From Isoetes taiwanensis (taxonomy: Eukaryota > Streptophyta > Lycopodiopsida > Isoetales > Isoetaceae), in NCBI GenBank assembly GCA_021234155.1, contig JAJEKV010000037.1, forward strand, positions 2,594,631 through 2,658,630: 64,000 bases of DNA, read 5' to 3'. The notes beneath the pieces were generated by a model, which was given only the letters and a program-made list of their open reading frames with translations, was not told the origin of the DNA and made no database searches. Position numbers and translations under genes: made by a program. Below are positions 38,901-51,180 of the stretch, one piece after another; the first letter of the stretch is position 1, and each line of letters starts with the position of its first letter.

Positions 38901-40294
38901 AAGGTACTCATTCTATCGGGCGATTTGAGAGGCAAGCTGCTGGTATCGCCGACCGACCAAGATAATATATGAAGATGTATACAAAGAAATCTCTAATTGG
39001 TGAGCCTAATACTTAAATGTCTCTACTTTCGATTTCTCTTGCTTCATTTGATTTCCTTTTATTTTATTATGTTTTTCTTGGTATGTACTCTACTTACCAC
39101 TTATTTATCCATGTAGATGGTGCTGTGATTTTACCTTTGAGAGCATGCCCGGGTCACCACGGGCCGCCAAATGCCTAAAAGGTGATAAAAGAGTTATCAA
39201 TGCTACTTAAAGGTTATTTCTTTATTCTGCATCGCTCTTGGGTCATGGTATGATTGGGAACTTAAAAATACCTCGGCTCATATGCATGGGTAGCAAGCGC
39301 GGAAAATTGAGGAGCTTCTATTGAAAGCCTGGCTGATATATTTTGCACCGACGAGGTTGTCAAGCTGGAGCCAGCTTCATCCAACTAATTGATGACTTCC
39401 TCTTTATCGGATCGCTTCTATCTTAAGGAACTGTTTACGCTGATGTGCTTTTGAGAGAGGTGGAGGATAAAGTGCATGTGACCTATCTTGGGTAATGTAG
39501 TGCTTACTTAAACGTGCGGCAATTATTTATGTCTTCTTTTTCGATGAGAACTATACTGCGGTAATCGGGCGACTCAGGTCTTAAGAAATAGAAAGGAACT
39601 CGCTACGGTGTTGGAATACGAATCGAACCCATTTTAGGGTCTACAACCATTCCCCTTCCCGAGGCTGTGATCCGATTCCATCATATCGAGCTCCACCTTT
39701 CGATGAAGTTGTCTCTAATGCGGTTTCGATAGTCGTGGAGATCGCCGTAAGGCCTTCGGAATCATCGACTCGCCTGCAGCATTTCTACTTTACCCCAGCT
39801 TTTGGCGATAAAAGTTATCCGCCGGAGAAGTGAAGATATCACTCTCGGAGTAGTCCAACAAAGTACAATATTAGGCCCCGGTGATGTGCCATGGAGATGG
39901 CAATAGAGTTCCATCGGGCGAACTGCACAATGCGCTAATGAGCTAGGACAAAATTTTGTGTTTTGTATTTCTGTACCTATTTTTGTCTTCGCGGTACTTA
40001 ACTACTTCTATGGGTGATATTTTGAGCGCGCTCCGATCCAATTTTCCAAAATTTTTGTTTTATGCAGATTTAACACATTTGTTACAAAGCATTCTTTTCT
40101 CTCAGCAAATGATAAAACGAAGTTAATAGAATGATGACACTGGCTATTAGACAAATTTCAATAACAAAAAAAATTACAAAAGTAAATATTGTCCGATTCT
40201 TGCCTATATCAATGCATAGACGCTAAAGGCCGAAAGAAAAACACATGCCTGGGGGATATTTCACCGCAAGAACGCCGCAACATCGCTATTTCAG

Positions 40295-43200
40295 TCTACT
40301 TTGACTTTAAAAAAAGCTTTTGCCCTTTCTCTGCTATACTGGTTCCTTCCCCACGGATAAGCCACGTACTTTTCCGCAAGTTTCCTGGCCAAACGCCTGA
40401 TTTTTTTCTTCTCTTCATTTTTCCGGCAAAATGAATTTCTCTCTTCTGTGTATGTGCTGGTTCAAAGAAATTTCTTCAAAGTGCCATGCTAGCTTCAGAA
40501 CGCTATATTTTTGTTCGTTCAAGCAATGGCATGTTGCAGATGCATGACGTAAGAGTAGGCTTCTTCTCCTAATATCCGCCTCTCCTCGATTCATTTTTTC
40601 GCAAATTACACCTAATCGGCTTTAGCTTCTCGCGAGTAATTTGCACTCCACGCCGTTTTTTTGTTATTTTGCTTGCAGATGCCTGGCCCATCTCCTTACC
40701 ATTCATTCTCACTCTAGATGGACGCAAATGTATCAGTATATTTAGCTTGCTTCCACGGCAGTGTGTTGGCCATTTTTGAAGATGATAAAGGTAAGAACAT
40801 AGGATGCTTGGATCAGATTAAGCTTCGTTGGGCCATTTCCAAGCTTTTGGTTTCATTTTGCCGCTTAATATATTATGACAAACTGGCTAGTGTATAGCAA
40901 AAGGATGGATTCTGGCCTCATTAAAAAAATATCAAGGTTTTGGAGGTTAGTAAATGAGAATTGTTTGAATTTTGTAATGGTGGGATACATGTTAGAAGGA
41001 CCGCAAGAATGCACGCCTAGCATGTAGCTCTGACTAGAGCCACTGTTACATATATAAGTTATAACCTTACATTTGCCGTCACCGTCATTCTTTATTCATC
41101 TTAGCAAATTTAGCACTTCTATATCCTGGTTAGGTTCTTCGAGGATGTCATTACAGCTTTCAACAAATGAAGGAGAAATTGCCAGAAAATGGCTCAGCTT
41201 GCAGTTTATTATGAAAAACTCTTTGTTTGAGTTGATTGATTTGTTGGATATAAGAGTTTTGCGTGTTCTGTTTATGAGTTGAAAGTGTAATTGCTCCTTT
41301 ATCCTTTAGTGTTAAATTTGTAGTTGTTGCTAGGTAAACGATTCGTCAGCCTGTAGTTAATATATGATGATTCTAATTTAGAAAGTTTATGCTTTGAGAA
41401 TATACTTTGAGCTTGCACTTCTAATTTATAAAGAATACACTTGAGCTTGCTGCAAACAGAAGGAGCCTTCCAGAGCATGTATTTCCATTTACAAAAGGAG
41501 CATTCGCAGAAAGTATGTGTGTATTTCCATTTGGGTAGTTCCGCATGTCTATCTTTTGTTCAAAAAGTATATAATCGCTCTCATCTAAACCACAAATATT
41601 CCAAGTAAGTAACATAAGATGACTATTATTGGACTTCGCAAAAGTTTAACCCAATTTGCAAGTTCTTATTATCCAAGAGTTTCTTTTGGGGTTATTACTG
41701 TATTGTTTTGTATGTCATACATGGAGCCGTAACTAAGTATGTATAATCTACCGGGAAGCAAAGATTCCACGGATTTGTCGTCTTCGCAATGCATGTGACA
41801 TTAAATCGCAACCTGCACTACCTTGTTTTTCTTTCTAAATTTCTTTGCCATGCAATATGCAAAAGTCTCAAGTACTGGCCTTCATTGAGATAGACTACGT
41901 ACCCATAGCAATGCGATTCCACGATTTTAAGATATTGGTAAAGAATAAAAACGCTCTTTTGAATAATTCTCCATAATTACAGAGAGCGGCAAGTTTCACT
42001 CTGTACATCAAACATGAATGCTATAGTTGGGGACTTTACAGCCAATATTTCAACCTGTGTTATTGGGATGCCGTATTGTAAAAAGAATGTGGGGCGTGTC
42101 TATTTTAAGGTATTCAGGTACAGCATGGCAGAGCTCCAATCTAGGCTCTATCCCTTATTTCTTAACTCATTCAAATAACTTCGTTTTTGCATTTTTTTCT
42201 GGCAGATGGTGATATTTGTTTATCGAGGTCAGGCCTTTAATGATTAGTGGCTATGTAGACAATGGCGATAGGGCAAGATAATGGGAGCCGCAGAACTATT
42301 AGATAGAACTGTGAGCTTTCGGAGGCTACAACATGGCTGGTAAGTCTGCAAAATGGATCCCTGCTTTTCATGCAGCCTCATTTTTTATCCTTATTTTTTC
42401 ATTTCATGTTTGCATTTCAGTATGTTTCTTCAACCAAGTGTCTTTTAAAAGGCAGTTTTGGCACCGTATACGCGCCACATACAGCAAATAGGTCCCATTG
42501 CATATATGCGCCTTCTCTATGAAAAGCTCAGGAAGGACGCTTTCTTACATGTCTTGTGTATGCCAATCGTCCTGCTTTTATTCTTTTTATTACTTTATAC
42601 CATGAAATTTCATTTCTAGATAACATGATTATAATCTTCATTGGCAACTGAATAAGGTCTCTCAAACATAACAGCTGTGATGCTCATTTGTGGTTTATAT
42701 TTGTTCTTTTCAAAATTGATGTTGGGTTCTTCACTTTTGGTGCTTTCTTATTGTTCATAGTGATTTGTTGCATAAGAATTTGTTTCATTTTCATCCTCTC
42801 TACAGAAGTGATTCACATCAAAGGAGTGCCATTTTTTGTTTGCAGAATGCTTTAGAAGGTACTAAGATCCAATCAACAACCAGACGACTTCACAAGTAAC
42901 GAATGCAATCATTATTGGTTGGAGAAATTGCTACTATGTAGACAATGCATGTATAGGGCACTCCATATGTAGATATTCCGTAGTACCTCTAATTCTGTGG
43001 TAATGGATTGCCACAGAAATGCCGATTTAAACCTTTAAGTTTGATTGCAAGACTCTAGTCTAAACAGCATTGAGCGGCACATCGGAAGTCCTAATTCTAT
43101 TATATTATGTTTTGTATCCTCTTACAAGGGAGTGGCTGATCTAATTGTGCGAGGAGATTGTTACAAGATCATCTATATTTTTCTCGTCTTGGTTTGACTC

Positions 43201-44555
43201 CGGGTTACAAGACCTAATGTTTTCTCAAGTAGAGATATTTCCGAACGCTCTTTAAGCAGTGAACGATCTATTTCTCCCCGGTGTGGAGCCGTGAGGAGGG
43301 GTTTTCTTAGAGTTTATGTTGGCAGATAAGTGAAAAACAGCCTTTGTGACCCTTGCTCTCGCTATGATGACTACACCTCTTCAAGAACATGCAAAAAGTC
43401 ATACTATACAAAGTTGTGACATTTTGCCAAAATGTGATCAGAATCTTTTTTGTCCTCGCTTATCATTAAGGGACACCTAAACAACTTGCTTCTCATAAAC
43501 AAGTGTCTTTGCTTAAATGTTGGTCTCGTCATTCCTGTAAATTTATACAGGTGTAATAGCAAAGGAGTGAGTATAAGGATATGGTCTTCTTTCTCTAACG
43601 GGCTGAATCAAGTTCCCTATATATGTAGATATATGTCTCATGCTTCCAAGACAAATTGTAGTTGAAACGTGAAATCGCTCTATAGCTCGGATCCATCATG
43701 CGCCTCAATGCATTTGTTTATCGGCCATGGGTTTTCTCAAGTAGAGGTATTCGCTAATTAAGAATGAAGAAATAAATAAATTGCCCCACCAAAATCAACA
43801 AATTGGGAAATTTAACAGTTTCTGGAGTGGGTTATTGTCATTCATAAGTTAAGGTTTGGCTGGAGAACATCCAAATGTTGTTGCAGGCAATAAGAAATGC
43901 TTGGATGATGTAGCATATGAACTATTGGAAAGTTGCAAGGATTTTTCAAGCAGAAGATAGAGCCATTTCACAACCTTGATGAATATTGCAGCAGGTTAAT
44001 TAGAAAGGTGATGTGCAAAAAACGAAGTAGCTCCCATGAGCTTGAACTTTACGCTAGCACCATTTCAGGTTGGTCAAATTGTGAGAATGTTGATGCATCA
44101 TTTTAACTTTTTTATATGGACCAGAAAGATGCTTATATAATTACAATGTGCTTTTGGAATGTTTGATTGCAGAACATAAGTTTGAGTTACTGAATACGCC
44201 AATACTCATCTCAAGCTAGATTATGTAATATCTGTGATGCTATAACATTCTGTGGTAGCAAAGTTAGAAGAGCATATTGAACCTCTCATTAACATCCTTT
44301 GTTAGTTGTCACTAGCTCTTATTAAAACAAAGTTTCAAATTATCGCTAATGAGAGCTTTTGTTGGCTTGGACTGTAATGTACCTATCATCTAAAGCAAGA
44401 GTAGGTGATCTATGTCTTTGTATAGCAGGAGCGTATGTTGTAGTTTTTTCCTTACAAATTATATATGATGGATATAAACAATGACACACTTATAAGCAAC
44501 TCAATGACATCAAGCTAAAATATTAGCCCGGCAACGCCGGGCACACGTTTACTAG
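40295..44555 (+). mobile_element. Helitron H3, non-autonomous
   Basis: The element starts TCTACTTTGAC at 40,295 and ends with a canonical hairpin and CTAG at 44,552-44,555, giving 4,261 bases. No Rep or helicase motif is seen inside, so it would depend on an autonomous relative. The first 300 bases resemble the start of H2 (CTTTTGCCC, GGCATGTTGCAGAT, CTTCTCCTAATATCC). The rest is AT-rich and could include captured host sequence: intron-like T-rich/AG boundaries are present (near 42,200 and 42,420) but no gene was recognised. A phrase GTTTTCTCAAGTAGAG occurs twice, at about 43,220 and 43,732. Confidence 0.65.
44526..44555 (+). terminator. Canonical Helitron 3' end: hairpin plus CTAG
   Basis: GCCCGGC (44,526-44,532), loop AAC, GCCGGGC (44,536-44,542) forms a perfect 7-bp GC stem. 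Nine bases follow, then CTAG at 44,552-44,555. This matches the known Helitron rolling-circle termination structure, a short GC-rich hairpin about 10 bases before CTRR. It is the best-preserved 3' end in the window. Confidence 0.9.
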
Positions 44556-47500
44556 TCTACTTATTTAAATTGTAACTTTCCGGCGGTGCTAACGCCGGCG
44601 CTTACGCTTTTGCCGGCCATGTTACGCCGGTTTCTTCATTTTCCGGGCAAAAAATTTTGTAGACTTGCAAAGAAACTTAAAAAGTTTCTTGCGGTTTTTG
44701 CTGATGCCGGTGTCCCCTTTCCGGCCGCCGGATGTAACGCTTTTTCCGGCCAAAAACTATTCTTCCGGCAACATTTCCTCTTTTGGGTCGTTGGCGGTCT
44801 GGCGATGGCGGTGGGCAATTATGGCTGTAGGCTGAGGGTAATGAGCCGTTACACTGGATGCTGAATCCCGTTCCCACCTCTTCAAATCCTCGCCAGTTTC
44901 TCTCCTACTGCCGCTTTGTTTCAACAGCAAGAAAGGGGAGGAAGCTTGCAAAGATTCAACCCACCTCTTGCATAGGATTTGGTTTTGGGCTCTGGGATTT
45001 GCAGCTTCATTTCTTTGTGGCGCTTTAGGGCTTGAAGTCTCTGCGATTAAGTGCCAAAATGGAGCGGGAGAATCTCTGCTGATGATGCTTGGTGGCTTGG
45101 TTTTAAGAAAACGTCTCCGTTCAGCGATTTGGCAGTTTTTAACCAGAGGTGCAGTTTTTAACCAAACGTCTCCGCCGTGCAACCCTCAAACCCGTAAATC
45201 TTGTGCATTCGTCTGGTTTTACAGAGGTGTGTTTTACTGTGGCAAATCGGCCAGTTTCTTGCACATAAATTGCCCTCTGTATTCAATCCCGGTAATATCA
45301 AGAAATCCTTCCAAGAAATAATACTTCTTTTGCATTCGTGTGTCTTAATCGGCTGTGGCAACTCTTAGTGTTTTGCTTCGATTATGCAGTAAAGGATTAA
45401 GTTACAATCTCGGTGAAGCAGAGCATTTTGTTTTCCTTTTAGCTGGCGTTTTTTATCCTTTTCCTACTCATAATAATCGGGATGATTCGCTTCCTGTTGC
45501 TTTCCATGATTTTTTGCCAACGCTTCACGATGGCAGAGGCAATCAAGCATCCTACCAGCTTCATCCGGCATCAAGTATCAGATTTTCCAAGGCTTCTGGT
45601 TCTTTCTATTTCCTCTTCATTTGATTTTTGCCGGGTTAAAAGTCTTCAGGAGCATCACCATTACAACTTTTCTCCCAGGCAACTCGAATCTAAAGCCCCA
45701 GGTGCACCGGATCCATCCAGCATTAGGTAGAATCCTTCCTGATTCCTTCATTTCTCATTTGATTTTTTAATGTTTATATAAAAGTATTTTGAGATTTTGA
45801 AGAGCTTGGGGAGTTTTTCGAAAACTTAGGTTGGGGTTGAATGAACGATCTGCCATGGCATTTAGGCACAGTTCTCTGTACCCCTATTTTAGGTTTTTGT
45901 AACGCCCATTACCATGTTTCTTTCAAAATGCAGAGAGGCGGTTGGGGATCTGGAGAGTTGATTGCATGCTGAGTTAACTGTTACAAGGCTTCATGCAGTT
46001 TGTTTACCGTTCTTCTCCTCCGTCTTTCACATATGATCTCTGAAAATGCAGAAGCCGTTCAGAGACCATCTCAAACAGTGCCAGGTGAAATCCTAATGCC
46101 ATTGTTATGAGCTTCACCATTCTGCAAATTGTGCAATAATCCCTTTGTACCATTTGCTGGTTAATCTGACATTTTCTCTTGCTAGACGATGCATGTTAGG
46201 CATTTGCCAGTTCGTCCATCCTTATTACCATAGGATTGAAAATTTAACTTTTGAAAGGTTCCTTTTAGGGAATCAAAGAAAGCATCTATATATTTGATTT
46301 GATTAGCTGTATATCTATGCATAATCTGTCCTGCTTTGCCTTGCTTTTAAGCCCTGAAAGCATTTTAGATTACAGTTTGTGTAGAGCTAGGCCGTTTTGC
46401 AAGATTCCTGAATCAAGCATTCAGGCAAGATCTGATAATGCAGGACCATTTTGTGTTGCAAATACATCTTATTATAGATTTTGTTATGGTTCTTATTTCT
46501 AAAGCATTTGTAACTTAAAACTCTGCGTGTCTCTGTGTCTTTTTGTCCATTATTCCATCTAGTGCTATTGCTATCATCATCCATGCAGGAACAAAGGAAG
46601 TCGCCATATTCCCATGGCAGCGTAGCAGACTTTAGAAGGTTCATCATTGAGAGTATCTTTTAGACTACTACCATTTGATAGTCTTTTGTTCTTCTGTGGA
46701 ACGTACAGGTACAATATATTTCCTTCAAAATAGTTTCTATTTCTTCTTCAAAAGATCTGAGGTTAAAATAGGCTTCGCATTTGTATTGTGGAGGTAAAGT
46801 TGCTTCAAGAACATAATTTTGGATTTACAGGAAGTCTTATTGTTTCCAGGCTTTGTAAGTATATTTTCATTTTGACATCCCCTGTTGCAGAGCTTAGATC
46901 TTAATAGTTGCCAACCCCTTTTTGTTGCATTTTTTAACTGGTCTATGAACTCTGGTATGTCTCCACTTATTCTGCTCACTTTCTTTCTGTGGTTTCCAGC
47001 AGTTGACTTTTCTTTTGGTGCACAAAAACCTGGCTGATGGATCCTATTCTATGCAAAAGATTTATGAAACAAAATGTACATTGATGGATGCAGCTTATAG
47101 GCATTGCAAGAAATTACTGAGAGGAAAGCAGGCTCCAATGCTGGATTCAAATTCTGGGTAAAGGTGCACAAAATCTTGATTCTTTTGATGTAATGCTTTC
47201 CCTTTTTGTAGTTAGTTTTCTGCTAGGCTTCATATTTTTGAATGCATGTTACCATTTGATCCATACACAATTGTTGTGTATACCACTGCATGCATTATTA
47301 GATGAGTGGTTGCCAGCTATGTGGCACTTCCCCATCACTGATTGAACTATAGTATGAAAGCCAGCTGTGGCTGCCTGAGTAGAATTAAAGTTTTTATAAA
47401 TTGAGTTTGTAGACTCCAGCAAGAGGAAGGGGTATTCAAATTTTAGAAATCTGGATGTAGCCTTCATTGGGACAAAAGATGCAAGGTGGTTCGTATTGCA

Positions 47501-47962
47501 AGTATTGAATCATTTTTGTAATGTTAACAACCTTGGTATCCTTATGTTGTCTGTAAACTACTGTTCATCAATTTATTGCAAAAGTGTAGGGATAGAAGTA
47601 CTTAATATCCATCTATTGCAAAAATGTAGGGACAGAACTTGGCGCTGCATCTATGTTTATGCTTATCTTCTTTGAGAATGGATTAGTTTGAATATTTGGG
47701 GTTCAAATTCCTGCAATCTATTGCATCTCCGTTGTTATATATGCATTGCAGTTCTATTAAGTTGCTCATCTGTTGGATTTTGGACAGAGGTTTTACACAA
47801 AGGCCTAGAGCTTTTGAGTTGCAGCTTATAAGGTTTGATACCACTTTTGCCGTGGAAGTACCAAACTATTTCCGGATGAGACAAATAGACGCTGGCGCAA
47901 AATAGAAGCCAAGAGGTTAAATGCTACTGCAAAAATAGAAGCCAAGAGATTAGCCCGGCAAC
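44556..47962 (+). mobile_element. Helitron H4, non-autonomous, 3' end truncated
   Basis: The element starts TCTACTTATTTAAATTG at 44,556, directly abutting CTAG of H3. It is followed by NGCCGG-rich words like those in the first 150 bases of H2. Segment 47,040-47,125 matches H2 at about 32,293-32,375. The 3' end keeps the left half of the hairpin, TTAGCCCGGCAAC (47,950-47,962), and then diverges; the right stem and a correctly spaced CTRR are missing. No Rep/helicase is present. Blocks such as 46,050-46,083 and 46,589-46,620 look like short exons bordered by AG and GT, so captured gene pieces are possible but unproven. Confidence 0.6.
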
Positions 47963-48434
47963 ACTTTGAGAAAATGACGACAATATGATTACTAGAAATT
48001 GTGTCATTATATCCCACTCAAGATTATTAGGGATTATTTTAGAATTAAGTAGTTTTACTACAAATCCAAATCTATGCACGACGATGTAAACTTATTACTT
48101 CACCTTTTCTTTAACAAGTACATATCTTTCAAATGTCAAACCCAACTTATTCAATGTTATACTTTTACAAATGCAAAATTCTGGGCTTTACTATAATAAT
48201 GCCAACCAACTTTCATCAAACATATTTTATAAATGCACCCACTTTTACTTATAATGTTTTGGGGAGTCTACTTAATAATCCTCCAAAGTGTACGCTTATT
48301 GTAAGCGCTTGCACAAATATTGAAGGCGCTTATCGATGTCGGATGGAACATGTATGTAATGTAAGAATCCGTGGTCGTACTCTATTAGTACCTAAAAATA
48401 TAATCGCTACTTAACTCTCGCCACTATCAATTTT

Positions 48435-49675
48435 TTTGAGGGTACTAAATTTATGATTTCTATTAATAAAAAGTGGCCCTAAGACCTTTATTACAAAGTG
48501 GCCCAAATGGCTCCATAGAAGAAGTAGCACAATAGTAAGCCCAAACTTGGAACAAATTCACCGCGATGCTTTCACACCATCTTGGCTAAGCATAGAGATC
48601 CTTAATTCCATTATTGAAGCACTGACAACTTGAAGCTCCCACCGATAGATAAATTCTAGTTAAAATGTAAGAAAGAAAGGACAAGTATCTTCCCGCTAAC
48701 CTGACCTCGCAGATGCTCCTATACCGCAAAGACTAAAGGGCTTCGTGACCCCATTTCCAAAATGTACTATGGAGTAGTCACCCATCTTCCAAGCAATATG
48801 CGTTCCTATAGGCTTCCTCCCATGGAGTGGTCCAAATGCCATTCCTTTTCCCTCGCCATCTAAGGTATAAGTCCAAACTCCAATAAGCCCCTCGACACCG
48901 TTAGGCCTCCTCTTGGTCTCCCCGGCCCAAAAAGCCCCATTGCAAATCCCTAGCATCATTCCGAAGAATCCATGCTTACCTTCATTATTCCAAAGTCTCT
49001 CCTAGTAGTCAGATAGAAGGGGCTTCAAACCTCAGCCTCTACAAGAAATAACTATAACAAACAACAATGTAAGCCCTGAGCACTATACTATGTCATAAAA
49101 ACTAAACAACTAGAGCAACTAAGCTCAGATCCATTTCCTGCAATGAGTGTAACCACAAAAGTGCGTTCTCTGCTGCAATGAGTAAACTTCAAGGCAATAG
49201 CATAACCAATGTGCGCGTTCAAAGGCAATGAGTGCAACTTGAAGAAGAATCCATGCTTATGCCTCTAAAGTGAAGAGGATCTATGAACTATCCAAACCGA
49301 AAGAACATGTTCGATTTTCCCTCATGAAACCACTATACTAGCCATAAAATCCCTCGCTAACACTAGCTCTAGCCTACCTTACTTATATCACTAATCGCTA
49401 ATCCAAGACCGCTCTCTACCTTTATCATTTGATGCGTATGAAAGAACCCTAAAGCAAATGGGCAATGCTCCAAAGAAAAACCTTCTTTTGTATCAAAGCT
49501 GAAATCGGCTACTGCATCGGGTTCTAATACAAGCATTTGATCGAGTATGACGGGACTTCGCTTTTCCGTACCTCTGGGCCGATCGTCAGAAGAAAAATGA
49601 GTTGGATGCAAGCCACGCCGCCTAGATTTTCTTCGCGCTCTAAACATTCCTTAAATCCTATATAAAAATCTTACC
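48435..49675 (-). mobile_element. Poly(A) retroposon copy 1, minus strand
   Basis: The left end is a T7 run (a poly(A) tail on the minus strand) followed by sequence that matches copy 2 at 61.85-62.41 kb over about 550 bases. A possible 9-bp target duplication, ATCAATTTT, occurs at 48,426-48,434 and 49,676-49,684. The minus strand has an 87-codon frame (48,959-48,696) with GLIGVWTYTLDGEGKGMAF and a 92-codon frame (49,647-49,369), neither recognised. It could be the 3' part of a LINE or a non-autonomous element moved by one; no reverse transcriptase motif is seen. Confidence 0.55.
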
Positions 49676-50568
49676 ATCAATTTTGCCGCTAATGTAGCAT
49701 TTAGTATTTTCAACAATCTCTATTCATTCTTCTTTTGAATAGAGGGCTGGGCTGGCTTAACGACTGTCTCTGCCGAAAAACAGTCAGAGATGGTTTGGTT
49801 CCTATGAACTTTTACTTGCTATTCTTTTGATTTTTTCCTTCTATTCTTTACTTATTCATGTCGCATTGAGCTAAGGCTGCATTTTAGAGATTATAGTTTT
49901 CAATTGTTCTTAAGACCCGTGGTGTTTTTGCGTGTTCTGTGCAATATCTGTCATGCATGCAATCGGTGACTCTGCAAACTATAGAAACCGCATCATGCCA
50001 AACACATTGATTAGATATGGTGGGCCCACATTAAGTAAGTACCTGCATTAAGCCTGCGAAGCATTTGGATTACATGGCATGTTTAAGTATTAAATTCAAT
50101 GTGGGTAGAAGAACTCTTATCAAGGTAGGCGTGATAAAATTGCGCTGCGACAACTTTCGCGTCTTAAATTTGTCCATGGTAATCAGGCAGCCTACGGGCC
50201 CAGAGGCACCGCCACGAGGATCTGATGACACCTGTGTCACTCGCTAAAGTGCATAGCTTGCTCCCGCTTATGTGGTATTTTTGACTTGATAATTTGTAAA
50301 TTGGCCTCACACAAAGGGCCCGCCGCAAGTGCACCCGCATGTGACAATCAGGGGAGGGTCTAGTGTGGTGGAATATGTGTCAGAAGCTGCGTTAGATATG
50401 CATCTCATCGGGCCGCTTCCGTGGGCACCGACAATGAGATGAGAGGAGGTCGTACCTGTATCACCTCCCACTTTATTTGGACATGCTCATGCCGCTTTAA
50501 CCCCACTATGCCGTACCCCCTCGCCATCCTCGGGCTATACTAGATTTTGCGAGCGCAGGACTACCGAG

Positions 50569-51180
50569 ATGCTCTGCGGATCGCCTCGCCAGAATTCTCA
50601 TGACCCCCACACTAGTGCCAGCATGCACTGGCCAATTTCGCTATTACTTTACGCACATGCGCTTCATAAGGTGACCCTCCCCGCGGTCAGCCACTGCGAC
50701 AGCAACATTTCCAAGGTAACCGTGGTTTGCGCAGAGTGTAAAGAACGCAAGCCGCCAGCCCGCCACATCTCCGGATCCAGTAACTCCACTTTGCAGCCAC
50801 CACACAGCACGCGCCTATCCGCTGAGACAGCGCTTTACTCCGCCGTGCATCGTGAGATGTTCGCCCACCGACACTCATCCTCAACCTTTGCCAGTGCTTC
50901 GGGCGGCCAGCCCGCCCGCTGTGACATCACACCTACAGCGGGAAACGCATCTTCAAAGAGCTCTACGACCAACGGTGACGCGATAATGCCCCATACTCCC
51001 CACGGATGGCCCCCATTGGTTCTCGCGCAGAGAGAGGATGTTGTGGAGGGCCCGCACCGCCACTGCAGCGCAACACCCTCGGCGGTATGCGTGCCGAAGT
51101 TACCTAAATGGGCAGTGGCACCACCGGTGCCGATCCCTCACTACCCCGCTCAATGTGAGTATTGCAGAAGGTTTCCATAA
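50569..51180 (+). CDS. Hypothetical 203-codon open frame, doubtful
   Basis: This is the longest open frame in the window. The start is simply the first ATG after an upstream stop. The product is rich in Ser, Pro, His, Ala and Cys, has no membrane segment or signal peptide, and ends CEYCRRFP. A CxxC pair near the end is not enough to call a zinc finger. GC-rich DNA has few stop codons by chance, so the length alone is weak support. No promoter, poly(A) signal or homologous copy was found. It is reported only because it is the longest frame. Confidence 0.15.
   Translation: MLCGSPRQNSHDPHTSASMHWPISLLLYAHALHKVTLPAVSHCDSNISKVTVVCAECKERKPPARHISGSSNSTLQPPHSTRLSAETALYSAVHREMFAHRHSSSTFASASGGQPARCDITPTAGNASSKSSTTNGDAIMPHTPHGWPPLVLAQREDVVEGPHRHCSATPSAVCVPKLPKWAVAPPVPIPHYPAQCEYCRRFP

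Larger units (their letters stand above)
30815..40294 (+). mobile_element. Helitron H2, degraded autonomous type
   Basis: The element starts TCCTACTGGCC at 30,815, directly after the H1 3' remnant. It ends at a decayed hairpin and TCAG (40,291-40,294, expected CTAG) with the next TCTACTTT starting at 40,295. The 5' part (30.8-33.4 kb) shares sequence with H4 (for example CCTATTCTATGC and ACAAAATGTACA at about 32,296 and 47,043). The central part is a Rep/helicase gene in the same order as in H1. About 9.5 kb is a reasonable full length, and it is the most complete member of the array. Confidence 0.65.

Noticed and set aside
44586-45321. Frames of 92, 141 and 117 codons at the start of H4
   Set aside because: They lie in the Helitron 5' region; similar sequence in H2 and H3 does not keep the frames open, so coding is unlikely.
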